Part shown: positions 33,471 to 41,738 of the stretch, in pieces
Position numbering within the stretch: the stretch's first letter is position 1
Layout of the letters: every line of letters begins with the position of its first letter
DNA from: SZUA-152 sp964401355
GTDB taxonomy: Bacteria > Pseudomonadota > Gammaproteobacteria > SZUA-152
NCBI GenBank assembly: GCA_964401355.1
Contig: CAYNYJ010000006.1
Location: forward strand, 1-64,000
DNA length: 64,000 nt
Direction: 5' to 3'
Program-made: the position numbers and the translations under genes
The notes under the pieces: model-generated
What the model was told of the DNA's origin: nothing
Seen by the model: the letters and a program-made list of their open reading frames with translations, nothing else
Databases searched by the model: none

Positions 33471-35186
33471 ATGGCAACACCCAGCGCACAAATGACACTC
33501 AATGGACTGGCTCGCAGGCTGGTTAGCGATGGCCACCTTAATGAGACTGATGCCCTCAAGGCCCAGGAGCAGAGTGACAAGAAGAAGATATCGCTAGTCA
33601 GCTACCTGGTGGAAAAAAAACTGGTGGACGGAAAAATCATTGCCACTGCCGCTGCGGAAGAATTTGGTATCCCCGTCTTTGATATCGAGGTGATTGAACT
33701 CGAACCCGACATTATCAAGCTGGTCGATGAAAAACTGGTCCGAAAACACCATGCCCTGCCGCTTTACAAGCGTGGAAATCGTTTATTTGTCGCTGTTTCT
33801 GACCCCACCAATTTAACCGCACTGGATGAAATCAAGTTTCACGTCGGGGCCAATACCGAAGCCGTTCTGGTTGAAGAGAACAAACTTAAGGAAATCATCG
33901 AAAAGGCCATGGCCGGTGCCGATACCTCGCTGGCCGAGTTATCCGGCGATAGCGACCTCGATAACCTGGATATCGGCGGTGGCGACGAAACTGAAGACAG
34001 CTCGTCGGGCGACACGGATCTTGATGATGCACCCGTGGTGCGTTTTGTGAACAAAATCTTGCTGGATGCGATCAATTCTGGTGCCTCGGATATCCATTTT
34101 GAACCCTACGAAAAAACCTATCGCATACGCTATCGCCGTGACGGTGTGCTCAAAGAAATCGCCACCCCCCCCATCGCCCTCAGTCGGCGTATCGCCGCAC
34201 GCCTGAAAGTGTTGTCACGCTTGGATATTTCTGAACGCCGCATACCACAAGACGGTCGCATGAAAATGAAGCTCTCCAAGAACCGGGCCATCGATTTTCG
34301 TGTCAACTCCTGCCCCACCCTGTTTGGTGAAAAAATCGTGCTGCGTATTCTTGACCCGACCAGCGCTCAATTGGGCATTGAGGCACTGGGATACGAGGAT
34401 GACCAAAAACAGCTCTATATGGATGCTCTGCAACAGCCTCAGGGCATGATTCTGGTAACCGGCCCCACCGGTAGTGGCAAAACGGTTTCTCTATACACCG
34501 GTCTGAATATTCTCAACACGGAAGATAAAAATATTTCCACGGCGGAAGATCCCGTGGAAATTAACCTGGAAGGTATAAACCAGGTTAACGTACAGCCCAA
34601 AGTAGGACTGACCTTTTCCTCCGCCCTCAAGGCCTTCCTGCGACAGGATCCTGACATCATCATGGTGGGTGAAATTCGAGACCTTGAAACCGGTGAAATT
34701 GCCATCAAGGCCGCGCAAACCGGTCACTTGGTGTTATCCACTCTGCACACCAATGATGCTCCACAGACACTGAGTCGTTTGATCAACATGGGTATTGCCC
34801 CATTCAATATTGCCTCGTCCGTGTCATTGATCATCGCCCAGCGTCTGGCACGCCGTTTATGTAAAAGTTGTAAAAAACCCATAGATATTCCCAAAGAGGC
34901 CTTACTGGAAGAAGGTTTCAAAGAAGAAGATCTGGCAGGACTCAAAATTTACAAGCCCGTAGGCTGCGACCAATGTGACAAAGGTTACAAAGGCCGCGTC
35001 GGTATTTATCAAGTCATGCCCATCTCTGATGGCATGGCGCGTATCATTATGGAAGAGGGCAATGCCATCCAATTGGCGGATCAGGCTCGAAAAGAAGGGA
35101 TTAATGACCTGCGGCAATCGGGGCTGCTCAAGGTCAAGCAGGGGGTCACCAGCCTCGAAGAAGTCAACCGTGTCACCACAGGATAG
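33471..35186 (+). CDS. pilB: type IV pilus assembly ATPase PilB
   Basis: 571 residues. The N-terminal MshEN/T2SSE-N domain includes EEFGIPVFDIEVIELEPDII and RKHHALPLYKRGNRLFVAVS. The ATPase domain shows Walker A ILVTGPTGSGKTVSLYTGL (about residues 327-345), the Asp box (AEDPVEINLEGINQVNV), Walker B QDPDIIMVGEIRD and the His box (GHLVLSTLHTNDA). Four cysteines in LCKSCKKP and CDQCDKG (about 464-505) form the zinc motif of extension ATPases. PilB powers pilus polymerisation at the cytoplasmic face. pilC follows 16 bases after the stop. Confidence 0.97.
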   Translation: MATPSAQMTLNGLARRLVSDGHLNETDALKAQEQSDKKKISLVSYLVEKKLVDGKIIATAAAEEFGIPVFDIEVIELEPDIIKLVDEKLVRKHHALPLYKRGNRLFVAVSDPTNLTALDEIKFHVGANTEAVLVEENKLKEIIEKAMAGADTSLAELSGDSDLDNLDIGGGDETEDSSSGDTDLDDAPVVRFVNKILLDAINSGASDIHFEPYEKTYRIRYRRDGVLKEIATPPIALSRRIAARLKVLSRLDISERRIPQDGRMKMKLSKNRAIDFRVNSCPTLFGEKIVLRILDPTSAQLGIEALGYEDDQKQLYMDALQQPQGMILVTGPTGSGKTVSLYTGLNILNTEDKNISTAEDPVEINLEGINQVNVQPKVGLTFSSALKAFLRQDPDIIMVGEIRDLETGEIAIKAAQTGHLVLSTLHTNDAPQTLSRLINMGIAPFNIASSVSLIIAQRLARRLCKSCKKPIDIPKEALLEEGFKEEDLAGLKIYKPVGCDQCDKGYKGRVGIYQVMPISDGMARIIMEEGNAIQLADQARKEGINDLRQSGLLKVKQGVTSLEEVNRVTTG

Positions 35187-35202
35187 AACCCAGGAATAAA
35201 CA

Positions 35203-36420
35203 ATGGCCAAAAAAGCAACCGTCAACACCTACGTTTGGGAAGGAATGAACAAACAGGGCAAACGAACCAAGGGCGAAATTGCCGGCTCGACCATCGCATT
35301 GGTAAAGGCCGACCTGCGACGCCAGGGCGTCACTCCGTTAAAAGTCAAGAAAAAACCCAAGCCCTTGTTTGGTAAACCCAAGAAAAAAATCACTCCCGCA
35401 GATATCTCAATTTTTAGTCGTCAATTAGCTACCATGATGTCCGCCGGTGTACCGCTGGTGCAGGCCTTCGAGATCGTTGGCAAGGGCCACGAAAACCCTA
35501 GTATGCAAGACCTGATCATGGACGTGAAATCTACCGTGGAAGGCGGCTCCACGTTGGCAGAAGCACTCGCTAAACATCCCCTCTATTTTGATGATCTCTA
35601 TTGCAGCCTGGTACATGCTGGCGAACAGGCCGGTATTCTGGAAACTCTGCTGGACAAGATTGCCACCTACAAGGAAAAAGTGGAGGCCATCAAGGGCAAG
35701 ATCAAAAAAGCTCTATTCTATCCGGCCGCCATTCTGCTGGTGTCCTTTGTTATCACCGCGATTCTGCTAATTTTTGTTATTCCCCAATTTGAGTCCATGT
35801 TCACCAGTTTTGGGGGTGACCTACCGGCCATGACCCAATTTGTCGTGGAACTCTCCAAAGTTTTCCAGGAATATTGGTGGGCTATTTTTGGTGGTTTAGG
35901 GGGGGCTATTTATGGCTTGGCGCAATTGAAAAGGCGTTCCAAAAAATTCAACGTCTTAATGGACAAGATCATCCTCAAACTGCCCATCATCGGCGACATC
36001 ATCACCAAAGCGATCATCGCCCGCTTTGCCCGCACCCTGGCCACCATGTTCGCCGCTGGTATGCCGCTAGTCGAAGCCATGGATACTGTGGCCCATGCGG
36101 CCGGTAATGCCGTTTACACCAAAGCCATCTTAATCATGAAAGACGAAGTCGCCACCGGTCAAATGATTAATGTCTGCATGAAAGAGACTGGCCTGTTCCC
36201 TAACATGGTGGTGCAAATGCTCGCCATCGGTGAAGAAACCGGTTCCGTGGACAGCATGCTGGCCAAGGTTGCCGACTTTTACGAAGAAGAGGTGGACAAC
36301 ATGGTCGATGGTCTCAGCAGTCTGCTCGAACCTATTATCATGGCCATACTTGGCGTACTTATCGGCGGCCTGGTTATCGCCATGTACCTGCCAATTTTCA
36401 AAATGGGGTCAGTGGTTTAA
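35203..36420 (+). CDS. pilC: type IV pilus inner-membrane platform protein PilC
   Basis: 405 residues with two T2SSF domains. The N-terminal cytoplasmic part (YVWEGMNKQGKRTKGEIAGS) and the first domain (FSRQLATMMSAGVPLVQAFE) are followed by membrane segments around ALFYPAAILLVSFVITAILL. The second domain repeats the motif (IARFARTLATMFAAGMPLVE), and the C-terminus ends IIMAILGVLIGGLVIAMYLP. PilC couples the PilB motor to pilin addition. It lies between pilB and pilD as usual. Confidence 0.97.
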   Translation: MAKKATVNTYVWEGMNKQGKRTKGEIAGSTIALVKADLRRQGVTPLKVKKKPKPLFGKPKKKITPADISIFSRQLATMMSAGVPLVQAFEIVGKGHENPSMQDLIMDVKSTVEGGSTLAEALAKHPLYFDDLYCSLVHAGEQAGILETLLDKIATYKEKVEAIKGKIKKALFYPAAILLVSFVITAILLIFVIPQFESMFTSFGGDLPAMTQFVVELSKVFQEYWWAIFGGLGGAIYGLAQLKRRSKKFNVLMDKIILKLPIIGDIITKAIIARFARTLATMFAAGMPLVEAMDTVAHAAGNAVYTKAILIMKDEVATGQMINVCMKETGLFPNMVVQMLAIGEETGSVDSMLAKVADFYEEEVDNMVDGLSSLLEPIIMAILGVLIGGLVIAMYLPIFKMGSVV

Positions 36421-36465
36421 AACGACGATAACTCATCATTATTTATATGTCCGCAACAACTATTC

Positions 36466-37362
36466 ATGGCCATCATTGAGCTGTTAAGCAGCAACCCGAC
36501 ATTTTATCTTGTCGCTGTTGGGTTGCTGGGGCTAACAGTTGGCAGTTTCCTCAACGTCGTCATCCATCGCCTGCCGATAATGATGGAACGCGAGTGGCAA
36601 GCTCACTGCGCAGAAACCGCAGACGACAATCATGTATCGCAAGACGCCCTGGATTCAGAAAAAAACATCGAGGAAACATTCAACCTCTCCACCCCTCGCT
36701 CCCGCTGCCCGCATTGTGGACATGCCATTACCGCACGGGAAAACATTCCTATTGTCAGCTACCTATGGTTACGCGGCCGCTGTTCCGGGTGCGATGCAAA
36801 AATTTCCGTTCGCTACCCGATCATCGAGTTCGTTACAGCCCTGCTTTCTGTGACGGTTGCCTGGCATTTTGGTTTTGGCTGGCCGGCCCTCGCCGGACTG
36901 CTGTTCACCTGGGCACTGATCGCCTTGACGATGATCGATTTCGATCACCAACTACTGCCCGACAGCATCACGCTTCCCTTTTTGTGGTTAGGCCTGACGC
37001 TGAGCTTGTGGCAGGTCTTCGTTGACAGCCCCACCGCCATCATCGGCGCGCTTGCTGGCTACCTCAGTTTGTGGACGATTTACTGGGCTTTCAAACTGCT
37101 CACCGGCAAGGAAGGCATGGGCTACGGTGATTTCAAGTTACTCGCCCTACTCGGCGCCTGGATGGGCTGGCAGATGTTGCCGGTAATTATTCTGCTGTCA
37201 TCCGCAGTCGCTGCGATCGTCGGCATTACCCTCATTGTCTGCCGTGGCCGCGACCGCAACATTCCCATTCCCTTCGGCCCCTATTTAGCCACCGCCGGTT
37301 GGATCGCCCTATTGTGGGGACAAGACATCACCAACGCCTATCTTCGTTACTCGGGTTTATAA
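36466..37362 (+). CDS. pilD: prepilin peptidase / N-methyltransferase PilD
   Basis: 298 residues, mostly membrane segments. The N-terminal loop has two CxxC pairs, RCPHCGHAITARENIPIVSY and RCSGCDAKISVRYPIIE, for zinc and the methyltransferase region. The catalytic aspartates lie in ALTMIDFDHQLLPDSIT and GMGYGDFKLLALLGAWMG (the GxGDxK motif). It removes the prepilin leader and methylates the new N-terminal Phe of PilA and of minor pilins or T2SS pseudopilins. Confidence 0.97.
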   Translation: MAIIELLSSNPTFYLVAVGLLGLTVGSFLNVVIHRLPIMMEREWQAHCAETADDNHVSQDALDSEKNIEETFNLSTPRSRCPHCGHAITARENIPIVSYLWLRGRCSGCDAKISVRYPIIEFVTALLSVTVAWHFGFGWPALAGLLFTWALIALTMIDFDHQLLPDSITLPFLWLGLTLSLWQVFVDSPTAIIGALAGYLSLWTIYWAFKLLTGKEGMGYGDFKLLALLGAWMGWQMLPVIILLSSAVAAIVGITLIVCRGRDRNIPIPFGPYLATAGWIALLWGQDITNAYLRYSGL

Positions 37363-37454
37363 TTTAGAACCGGTAACAGAGCGTATCGTAAAATACGCCA
37401 TAAACAATTCAACTTGCACTTGGTGTTTCCCAGCAGCTCGGGTATCTTGCTCGC

Positions 37455-38069
37455 ATGTTTATTATTGGACTTACCGGCGGAATCGGCAGTGGCAAAACCA
37501 CGGTCAGCCAGTTTTTTGAAAAACTGGGCATCCCTGCCATTGATGCCGATCATCTCACCCGGGAATTGGTTGCTCCCGGACAACCCGCATTAAGTGAAAT
37601 TGCCGAGCAGCTAGGGGCCGATTTAATCCTCCCCAGCGGCGAGCTCGACCGGCCACAATTGCGCGAACGCATCTTCGCCCACCCCGAGCAACGTAAAAAT
37701 CTTGAAGCGATTTTGCATCCCCAGGCCCGTGCCGCGGCATTGCAAAAACTCGCGGCACTTCGAAAATCTGCAAACCCACCATCCTACGTGATCCTCAGCG
37801 TGCCGTTACTCATCGAGAGTGGCTGGACCGATCTGGTGCAACGGCTGCTGGTGGTCGATGCCACCCCGGCACAACAGCGCCAGCGCGCCAGTCAGCGCGA
37901 CGCCCTGGACAGCGCGCAAATCGACGCCGCGATCCGCAACCAGGTCGACAGAGATACCCGACTCGCCGCCGCCGATGACATCCTGCACAATGATACCGGC
38001 CTTCCCGCCCTGCAAGCCCAGGTTGAAAGCCTGCACCAGCGTTATCTGCAACTTGCCCGCCTCGCCTAA
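37455..38069 (+). CDS. coaE: dephospho-CoA kinase
   Basis: Phosphorylates dephospho-CoA in the last step of CoA synthesis. 204 residues, normal length. The P-loop is FIIGLTGGIGSGKTTVSQFF at the N-terminus, followed by AIDADHLTRELVAPGQPALS (substrate site), LEAILHPQ, VILSVPLLIESGW and the LID region RASQRDAL. The pilD-coaE-zapD-yacG order is common in gammaproteobacteria. Confidence 0.96.
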   Translation: MFIIGLTGGIGSGKTTVSQFFEKLGIPAIDADHLTRELVAPGQPALSEIAEQLGADLILPSGELDRPQLRERIFAHPEQRKNLEAILHPQARAAALQKLAALRKSANPPSYVILSVPLLIESGWTDLVQRLLVVDATPAQQRQRASQRDALDSAQIDAAIRNQVDRDTRLAAADDILHNDTGLPALQAQVESLHQRYLQLARLA

Positions 38070-38132
38070 CTCAGGGAGAATGACGACCATTCAACCACCC
38101 CCAACCTGAACTCGAGCCCAACCAACACCCAC

Positions 38133-38909
38133 GTGTCTGATTTAAGCACCGCCACCGTCTACGAACACCCGCTCAATGAGCGCCTGCGGTTTTTCCTGCG
38201 CCTCGAATTTCTGTTTCGCCAGTCCCGCCACAGCTTGCGTGGCGATGCCATCTGGGATAGCCACAACAGTCTCGCCGCGCTGCTGGAGATTCTCAACATC
38301 GTCAGCCGCGTGGACATGAAAACCGAAGTAATCAAGGAGCTGGACCGTATCATCGGCACCCTCACCGCACTTACCCAAAGCCCCAACGTCAATCACGACA
38401 CTCTCGACCAGCTGCTCACCACCCTCGGCGGATTCAAAAACCAACTGCACAGCATGGATGGCCCGCTGGCCAAGGAACTGCGCGAAAACGAACTGTTCAA
38501 ACTGGTGACCCAGCGTAGCGGCATCCCCGGTGGCCTGTGTGATTTTGACCTGCCACCCTACCGTCACTGGTTAAAACGCCCGACCACGACGCGCATCGAA
38601 GACCTGCGTTACTGGCTAGGCACTTTGGACACGCTGCGACTGTCGGTGGAACTGATGTTAAAACTGATCCGCGAAAGCGCAGAGCTCACACCGCAAGTTG
38701 CCATTAATGGCAACTACCAACAGAACCTGGACACGGGAACACCCTATCAACTGATTCGTATCTGGTTGCCAGCCGACTCACCCCAGTTTGTGGAAATCAG
38801 CGCCGGGCGCCACCGCTTCACCGCCCGCTTCATGAATGCCAATACCACCACGCGCCCCATCCAGACCGACAGCAATGTTGAGTTTCACATCAGCTGCTGC
38901 GCGTTGTGA
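38133..38909 (+). CDS. zapD: cell division protein ZapD
   Basis: 258 residues from a GTG. Belongs to the ZapD/YacF (DUF1342) family: VYEHPLNERLRFFLRLEFLF at the N-terminus, the conserved DFDLPPYRHWL, and QLIRIWLPADSPQFVEISAG near the C-terminus. ZapD crosslinks FtsZ filaments through the FtsZ C-terminal tail and helps ring assembly. A tandem heptad array begins 3 bases after the stop. Confidence 0.95.
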   Translation: MSDLSTATVYEHPLNERLRFFLRLEFLFRQSRHSLRGDAIWDSHNSLAALLEILNIVSRVDMKTEVIKELDRIIGTLTALTQSPNVNHDTLDQLLTTLGGFKNQLHSMDGPLAKELRENELFKLVTQRSGIPGGLCDFDLPPYRHWLKRPTTTRIEDLRYWLGTLDTLRLSVELMLKLIRESAELTPQVAINGNYQQNLDTGTPYQLIRIWLPADSPQFVEISAGRHRFTARFMNANTTTRPIQTDSNVEFHISCCAL

Positions 38910-38911
38910 CA

Positions 38912-38965
38912 AGTGCTTAGTGCTTAGTGCTTAGTGCTTAGTGCTTAGTGCTTAGTGCTTAGTGC
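38912..38965. repeat. tandem heptad array, AGTGCTT x 7 plus 5 bases
   Basis: Seven perfect AGTGCTT units followed by AGTGC, immediately after zapD. The unit is the same family as the arrays at 10672 and 18731 (there AGTGCTG / GCACTCA). No hairpin partner is present here. Confidence 0.93.
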
Positions 38966-39017
38966 GCCAAATTGTAAGATAATTATTCCCAGCAGCACCT
39001 TGAAAGCACGACGAGAG

Positions 39018-39230
39018 ATGACAAAAAACATGAGTCCCACAGTAGTAAAGTGCCCCACTTGCGAAAAACCCGTCGAATGGAATGAGCAAAACCGCTGGCG
39101 TCCCTTTTGCAGCGAGCGCTGCCGCATTATTGACTTGGGTGCCTGGGCCGACGAGAGTCACCGCATCCCCGACACCACGCCGCCGGACTTTGCTGAACTC
39201 AATACCTCCTCGGACGAGAAACTGCACTAA
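39018..39230 (+). CDS. yacG: DNA gyrase inhibitor YacG
   Basis: 70 residues from the ATG at 39018, chosen because GAGAG precedes it and because the longer frame runs back to the heptad array; ATG 39030 is also possible. The zinc-binding cysteines are in VKCPTCEKPVEWNEQNRWRP and FCSERCRIIDLGAWADE, the complete YacG signature. In E. coli YacG binds GyrB and blocks DNA binding by gyrase. Confidence 0.95.
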   Translation: MTKNMSPTVVKCPTCEKPVEWNEQNRWRPFCSERCRIIDLGAWADESHRIPDTTPPDFAELNTSSDEKLH

Positions 39231-39231
39231 C

Positions 39232-39319
39232 GTAGGTTGGAGTGAGCGATAGCGAACCCCAACAATTGGGCTCAACGTAACCTCTGCCGTTGGGGTTCGT
39301 AACACTCACCCCAACCTAC
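39232..39319. repeat. inverted-repeat element GTAGGTTGG
   Basis: The left arm (39232-39263) reads GTAGGTTGGAGTGAGCGATA then GCGAACCCCAAC; the right arm (39289-39319) is its near reverse complement. The loop is about 25 bases. Elements with this wording are scattered in many proteobacterial genomes. It lies between the convergent yacG and Nudix-ThiE genes and may serve as a transcription end for both. Confidence 0.8.
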
Positions 39320-39330
39320 CTCCCTCAGCA

Positions 39331-40362
39331 CTAAACCTCCCACAACGACCGGATCGCCGCCACGCCCTGCGCACCGTGTGCAAAAGCCTGATCGAGATCA
39401 CTGGGCGTCATGCCCCCCAGCGCGTAAGCCGGGCAATTTGCCTGCTCGGTCAATGCCTGAAAACGTTGCCAACCTAACGGTTCATCACCGGGGTGACTGG
39501 CGGTAGCCGCGACCGGCGATAACAACACAAAATCCGCCCCCAGCTTTTTTGCCTGCGCTAACTGCTGTTGCGAATGACAAGAGGCTGACACCCACTTATT
39601 GTTAGACCCATCAGCGCTCGCGTTGAAGGGCGATTCCTGCAAAGCCTTCAAACGTCCGCTGTCGAGGTGCACACCCTGCGCGCCGACCTCAATCACCACT
39701 TGCGGATCGGCATTCAGCATCAAGCTGGCATCGTATTTTTTACACAAAGTCACGCACTGTCGCGCTAAATCACCATAGGCTGACGCCGATAGCGATTTGG
39801 CGCGCAGCTGTACCAAACGGATACCATCACGCAATCGGCTCTCCAAGCGGGAAAGAAAAGCCGGCAGATCATCACCGGGGTCGGGGGTGATAAGATAGCG
39901 GTCCGGCAACCGTACGGCGGTGACGATGGGAATATTGGCAGCCGGGAAATCGTAGTTTGGCAACTCAGCGGGCATGACCCATTTGATCGGCTGACCCTCA
40001 CGCCCCTTTCCCTCAGAAAACAGCGCTTCGTCACTAAAACCCGCCACCCGCCACACATCCAGTAACACGGATTTATCCGCGTAATCGTGACGCACCCGAA
40101 TCAGCGGCCGTATCTGCTGCGCCACTTTCAATAACGTCATCGACAAAGTCATGCCGAGTTCTTCGTGCAGTTCACGCGCCAGCGCATCGCGCACTGACTC
40201 GCCCGCCTCCACCTTGCCACCGGGGAATTCCCACAAACCGCCCTGATGCACGTGATCCGGACGGCGGCTGATCAGCACCCGGCCGCGCTCATCGACGATG
40301 GCCGCGGCGGCCACGTACACCACGGAATCCGTTGCTCGGGAATCAGCTTCGGTATTCGGCAT
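39331..40362 (-). CDS. Nudix hydrolase fused to a ThiE/TenI-type domain
   Basis: 343 residues from the ATG at 40362 (MPNTEADSRATDS); the longer frame up to 40419 lies in argJ. The N-terminal MutT-like domain has the Nudix box GGKVEAGESVRDALARELHE followed by ELGM. The C-terminal half is a TIM-barrel thiamine-phosphate synthase-like domain: RDGIRLVQLRAKSLS, GAQGVHLDS, SASCHSQQQLAQAKKLGADF and YALGGMTP. This fusion is common in gammaproteobacteria next to argJ or secA. The Nudix half probably removes oxidised nucleotides such as 8-oxo-dGTP; the role of the ThiE half is not established. Confidence 0.9.
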   Translation of the reverse strand: MPNTEADSRATDSVVYVAAAAIVDERGRVLISRRPDHVHQGGLWEFPGGKVEAGESVRDALARELHEELGMTLSMTLLKVAQQIRPLIRVRHDYADKSVLLDVWRVAGFSDEALFSEGKGREGQPIKWVMPAELPNYDFPAANIPIVTAVRLPDRYLITPDPGDDLPAFLSRLESRLRDGIRLVQLRAKSLSASAYGDLARQCVTLCKKYDASLMLNADPQVVIEVGAQGVHLDSGRLKALQESPFNASADGSNNKWVSASCHSQQQLAQAKKLGADFVLLSPVAATASHPGDEPLGWQRFQALTEQANCPAYALGGMTPSDLDQAFAHGAQGVAAIRSLWEV

Positions 40363-41602
40363 TGATACGCACATAATCGTAGGACAGATCACAGGTCCAC
40401 ACCCGCGCGGTGGCATCACCGCGATTGAGTACCACGCGCACAGTGATCTCGGTTTGATCCATCACCTGTTGACCCTGTTCTTCCCGATAACCAGGATCAC
40501 GCCCGCCGTTGCGTGCCAAGCACACTGCGCCGCTCGTCTCGGATTCTAAAAACAGCTCAATGACGTTGATATCCAGCCCCACTAACCCGGCCCGGCCCAC
40601 CGCCGCCAGGATGCGTCCCCAGTTGGGGTCACTGGCAAAAAAGGCGGTTTTCACCAACGGCGAATGGGCAATGGTGTAAGCCACTTGCAGGCACTCGGCC
40701 TCGTTGGCCCCGGCCTCCACCACTACGGTGATGAGTTTGGTGGCGCCTTCACCATCACGCACAATGGCCAACGCCAACTGCTCGCACACGTCTGCCACGG
40801 CCGCACACAAAGCCTCGAAATGTACGCCCTCGGCCTGTTCAATACTCACCGCTGATTTGCCGGTCGCTACCAGCACACAGGCATCGTTGGTGGAGGTATC
40901 ACCATCAACGGTAATCCGATTGAACGAGCCGTTCACCGCACGCGCCAGACACGCCTGTAACACCTTTTGCGGCACCCCGGCATCCGTCGCCACATAGGCC
41001 AGCATGGTCGCCATGTCAGGTCGAATCATCCCCGAGCCCTTGGCAATGCCGGTAACCGTGATCGTGTGGCCGTCGATGTCAACCTGCCGGGACGCCCCCT
41101 TGGGCACCGTGTCTGTGGTGAGAATACCGTGGGCGGCATCAACCCAACCATTTTCATCCAATGCCGCCAATGCCGTAGGCAGCGCATCACAGATTATCGT
41201 CACGGGCAGGGCCTCGCTGATGACCCCCGTGGAAAAGGGCAGCACCGCCTCTCGCGCACAGCCCGCAGACTGCGCCAACGCATCGCAACAAGCCAAGGCA
41301 TCCTTCAAACCCTGCTCACCAGTACCCGCATTGGCGTTGCCGGTGTTGATCAACAAATAACGGGGAGGTGTTTGCGCCCAGTGTTCACGCGCGACAATCA
41401 CCGGCGCCGCGCAAAATGCATTGCGGGTAAACACCGCGGCCACCTGACTGCCTTCGCACAGCGCCATTACCACGACATCACGGCGACCTGGCTGCTTGAT
41501 ACCGGCGCAGACGGTAGCCAAACGCAGACCGGGAATGGGTAACAACATGGGCAGCGTGTTGCTGTCGACATTGCTGTCAAAAGAAAGGGTGTCAGTAGTC
41601 AT
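40343..41602 (-). CDS. argJ: bifunctional glutamate N-acetyltransferase / amino-acid N-acetyltransferase
   Basis: Transfers acetyl from N-acetylornithine to glutamate in arginine synthesis. 419 residues from the ATG at 41602. The autoprocessing site is HGILTTDTVPKGASR, where the chain is cleaved before the second Thr. Other blocks: LLINTGNANAGTGEQGLKDA, PFSTGVISEALP, GSGMIRPDMATMLAYVATDA, DGDTSTNDACVLVATGKS and DPNWGRILAAVGRA. The C-terminus overlaps the start of the Nudix-ThiE gene by 20 bases. Confidence 0.97.
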   Translation of the reverse strand: MTTDTLSFDSNVDSNTLPMLLPIPGLRLATVCAGIKQPGRRDVVVMALCEGSQVAAVFTRNAFCAAPVIVAREHWAQTPPRYLLINTGNANAGTGEQGLKDALACCDALAQSAGCAREAVLPFSTGVISEALPVTIICDALPTALAALDENGWVDAAHGILTTDTVPKGASRQVDIDGHTITVTGIAKGSGMIRPDMATMLAYVATDAGVPQKVLQACLARAVNGSFNRITVDGDTSTNDACVLVATGKSAVSIEQAEGVHFEALCAAVADVCEQLALAIVRDGEGATKLITVVVEAGANEAECLQVAYTIAHSPLVKTAFFASDPNWGRILAAVGRAGLVGLDINVIELFLESETSGAVCLARNGGRDPGYREEQGQQVMDQTEITVRVVLNRGDATARVWTCDLSYDYVRINAEYRS

Positions 41603-41672
41603 CAATCCATCTTTCTAAAAATTTAATGATCTGTGATGGTAAGGGGGCAGCCAGTTTCACACAACCACAATG

Positions 41673-41706
41673 AAAAAAACCGCCAGCACAATTGCGTGCT
41701 GGCGGC
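41673..41706 (-). terminator. rho-independent terminator after secA
   Basis: On the minus strand: CCGCCAGCAC-GCAATT-GTGCTGGCGG followed by seven T residues, about 35 bases after the secA stop. It separates secA from argJ. Confidence 0.93.
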
Positions 41707-41738
41707 CTGTTGAGTCAGTTCAAAATCGGGCTTACCTG

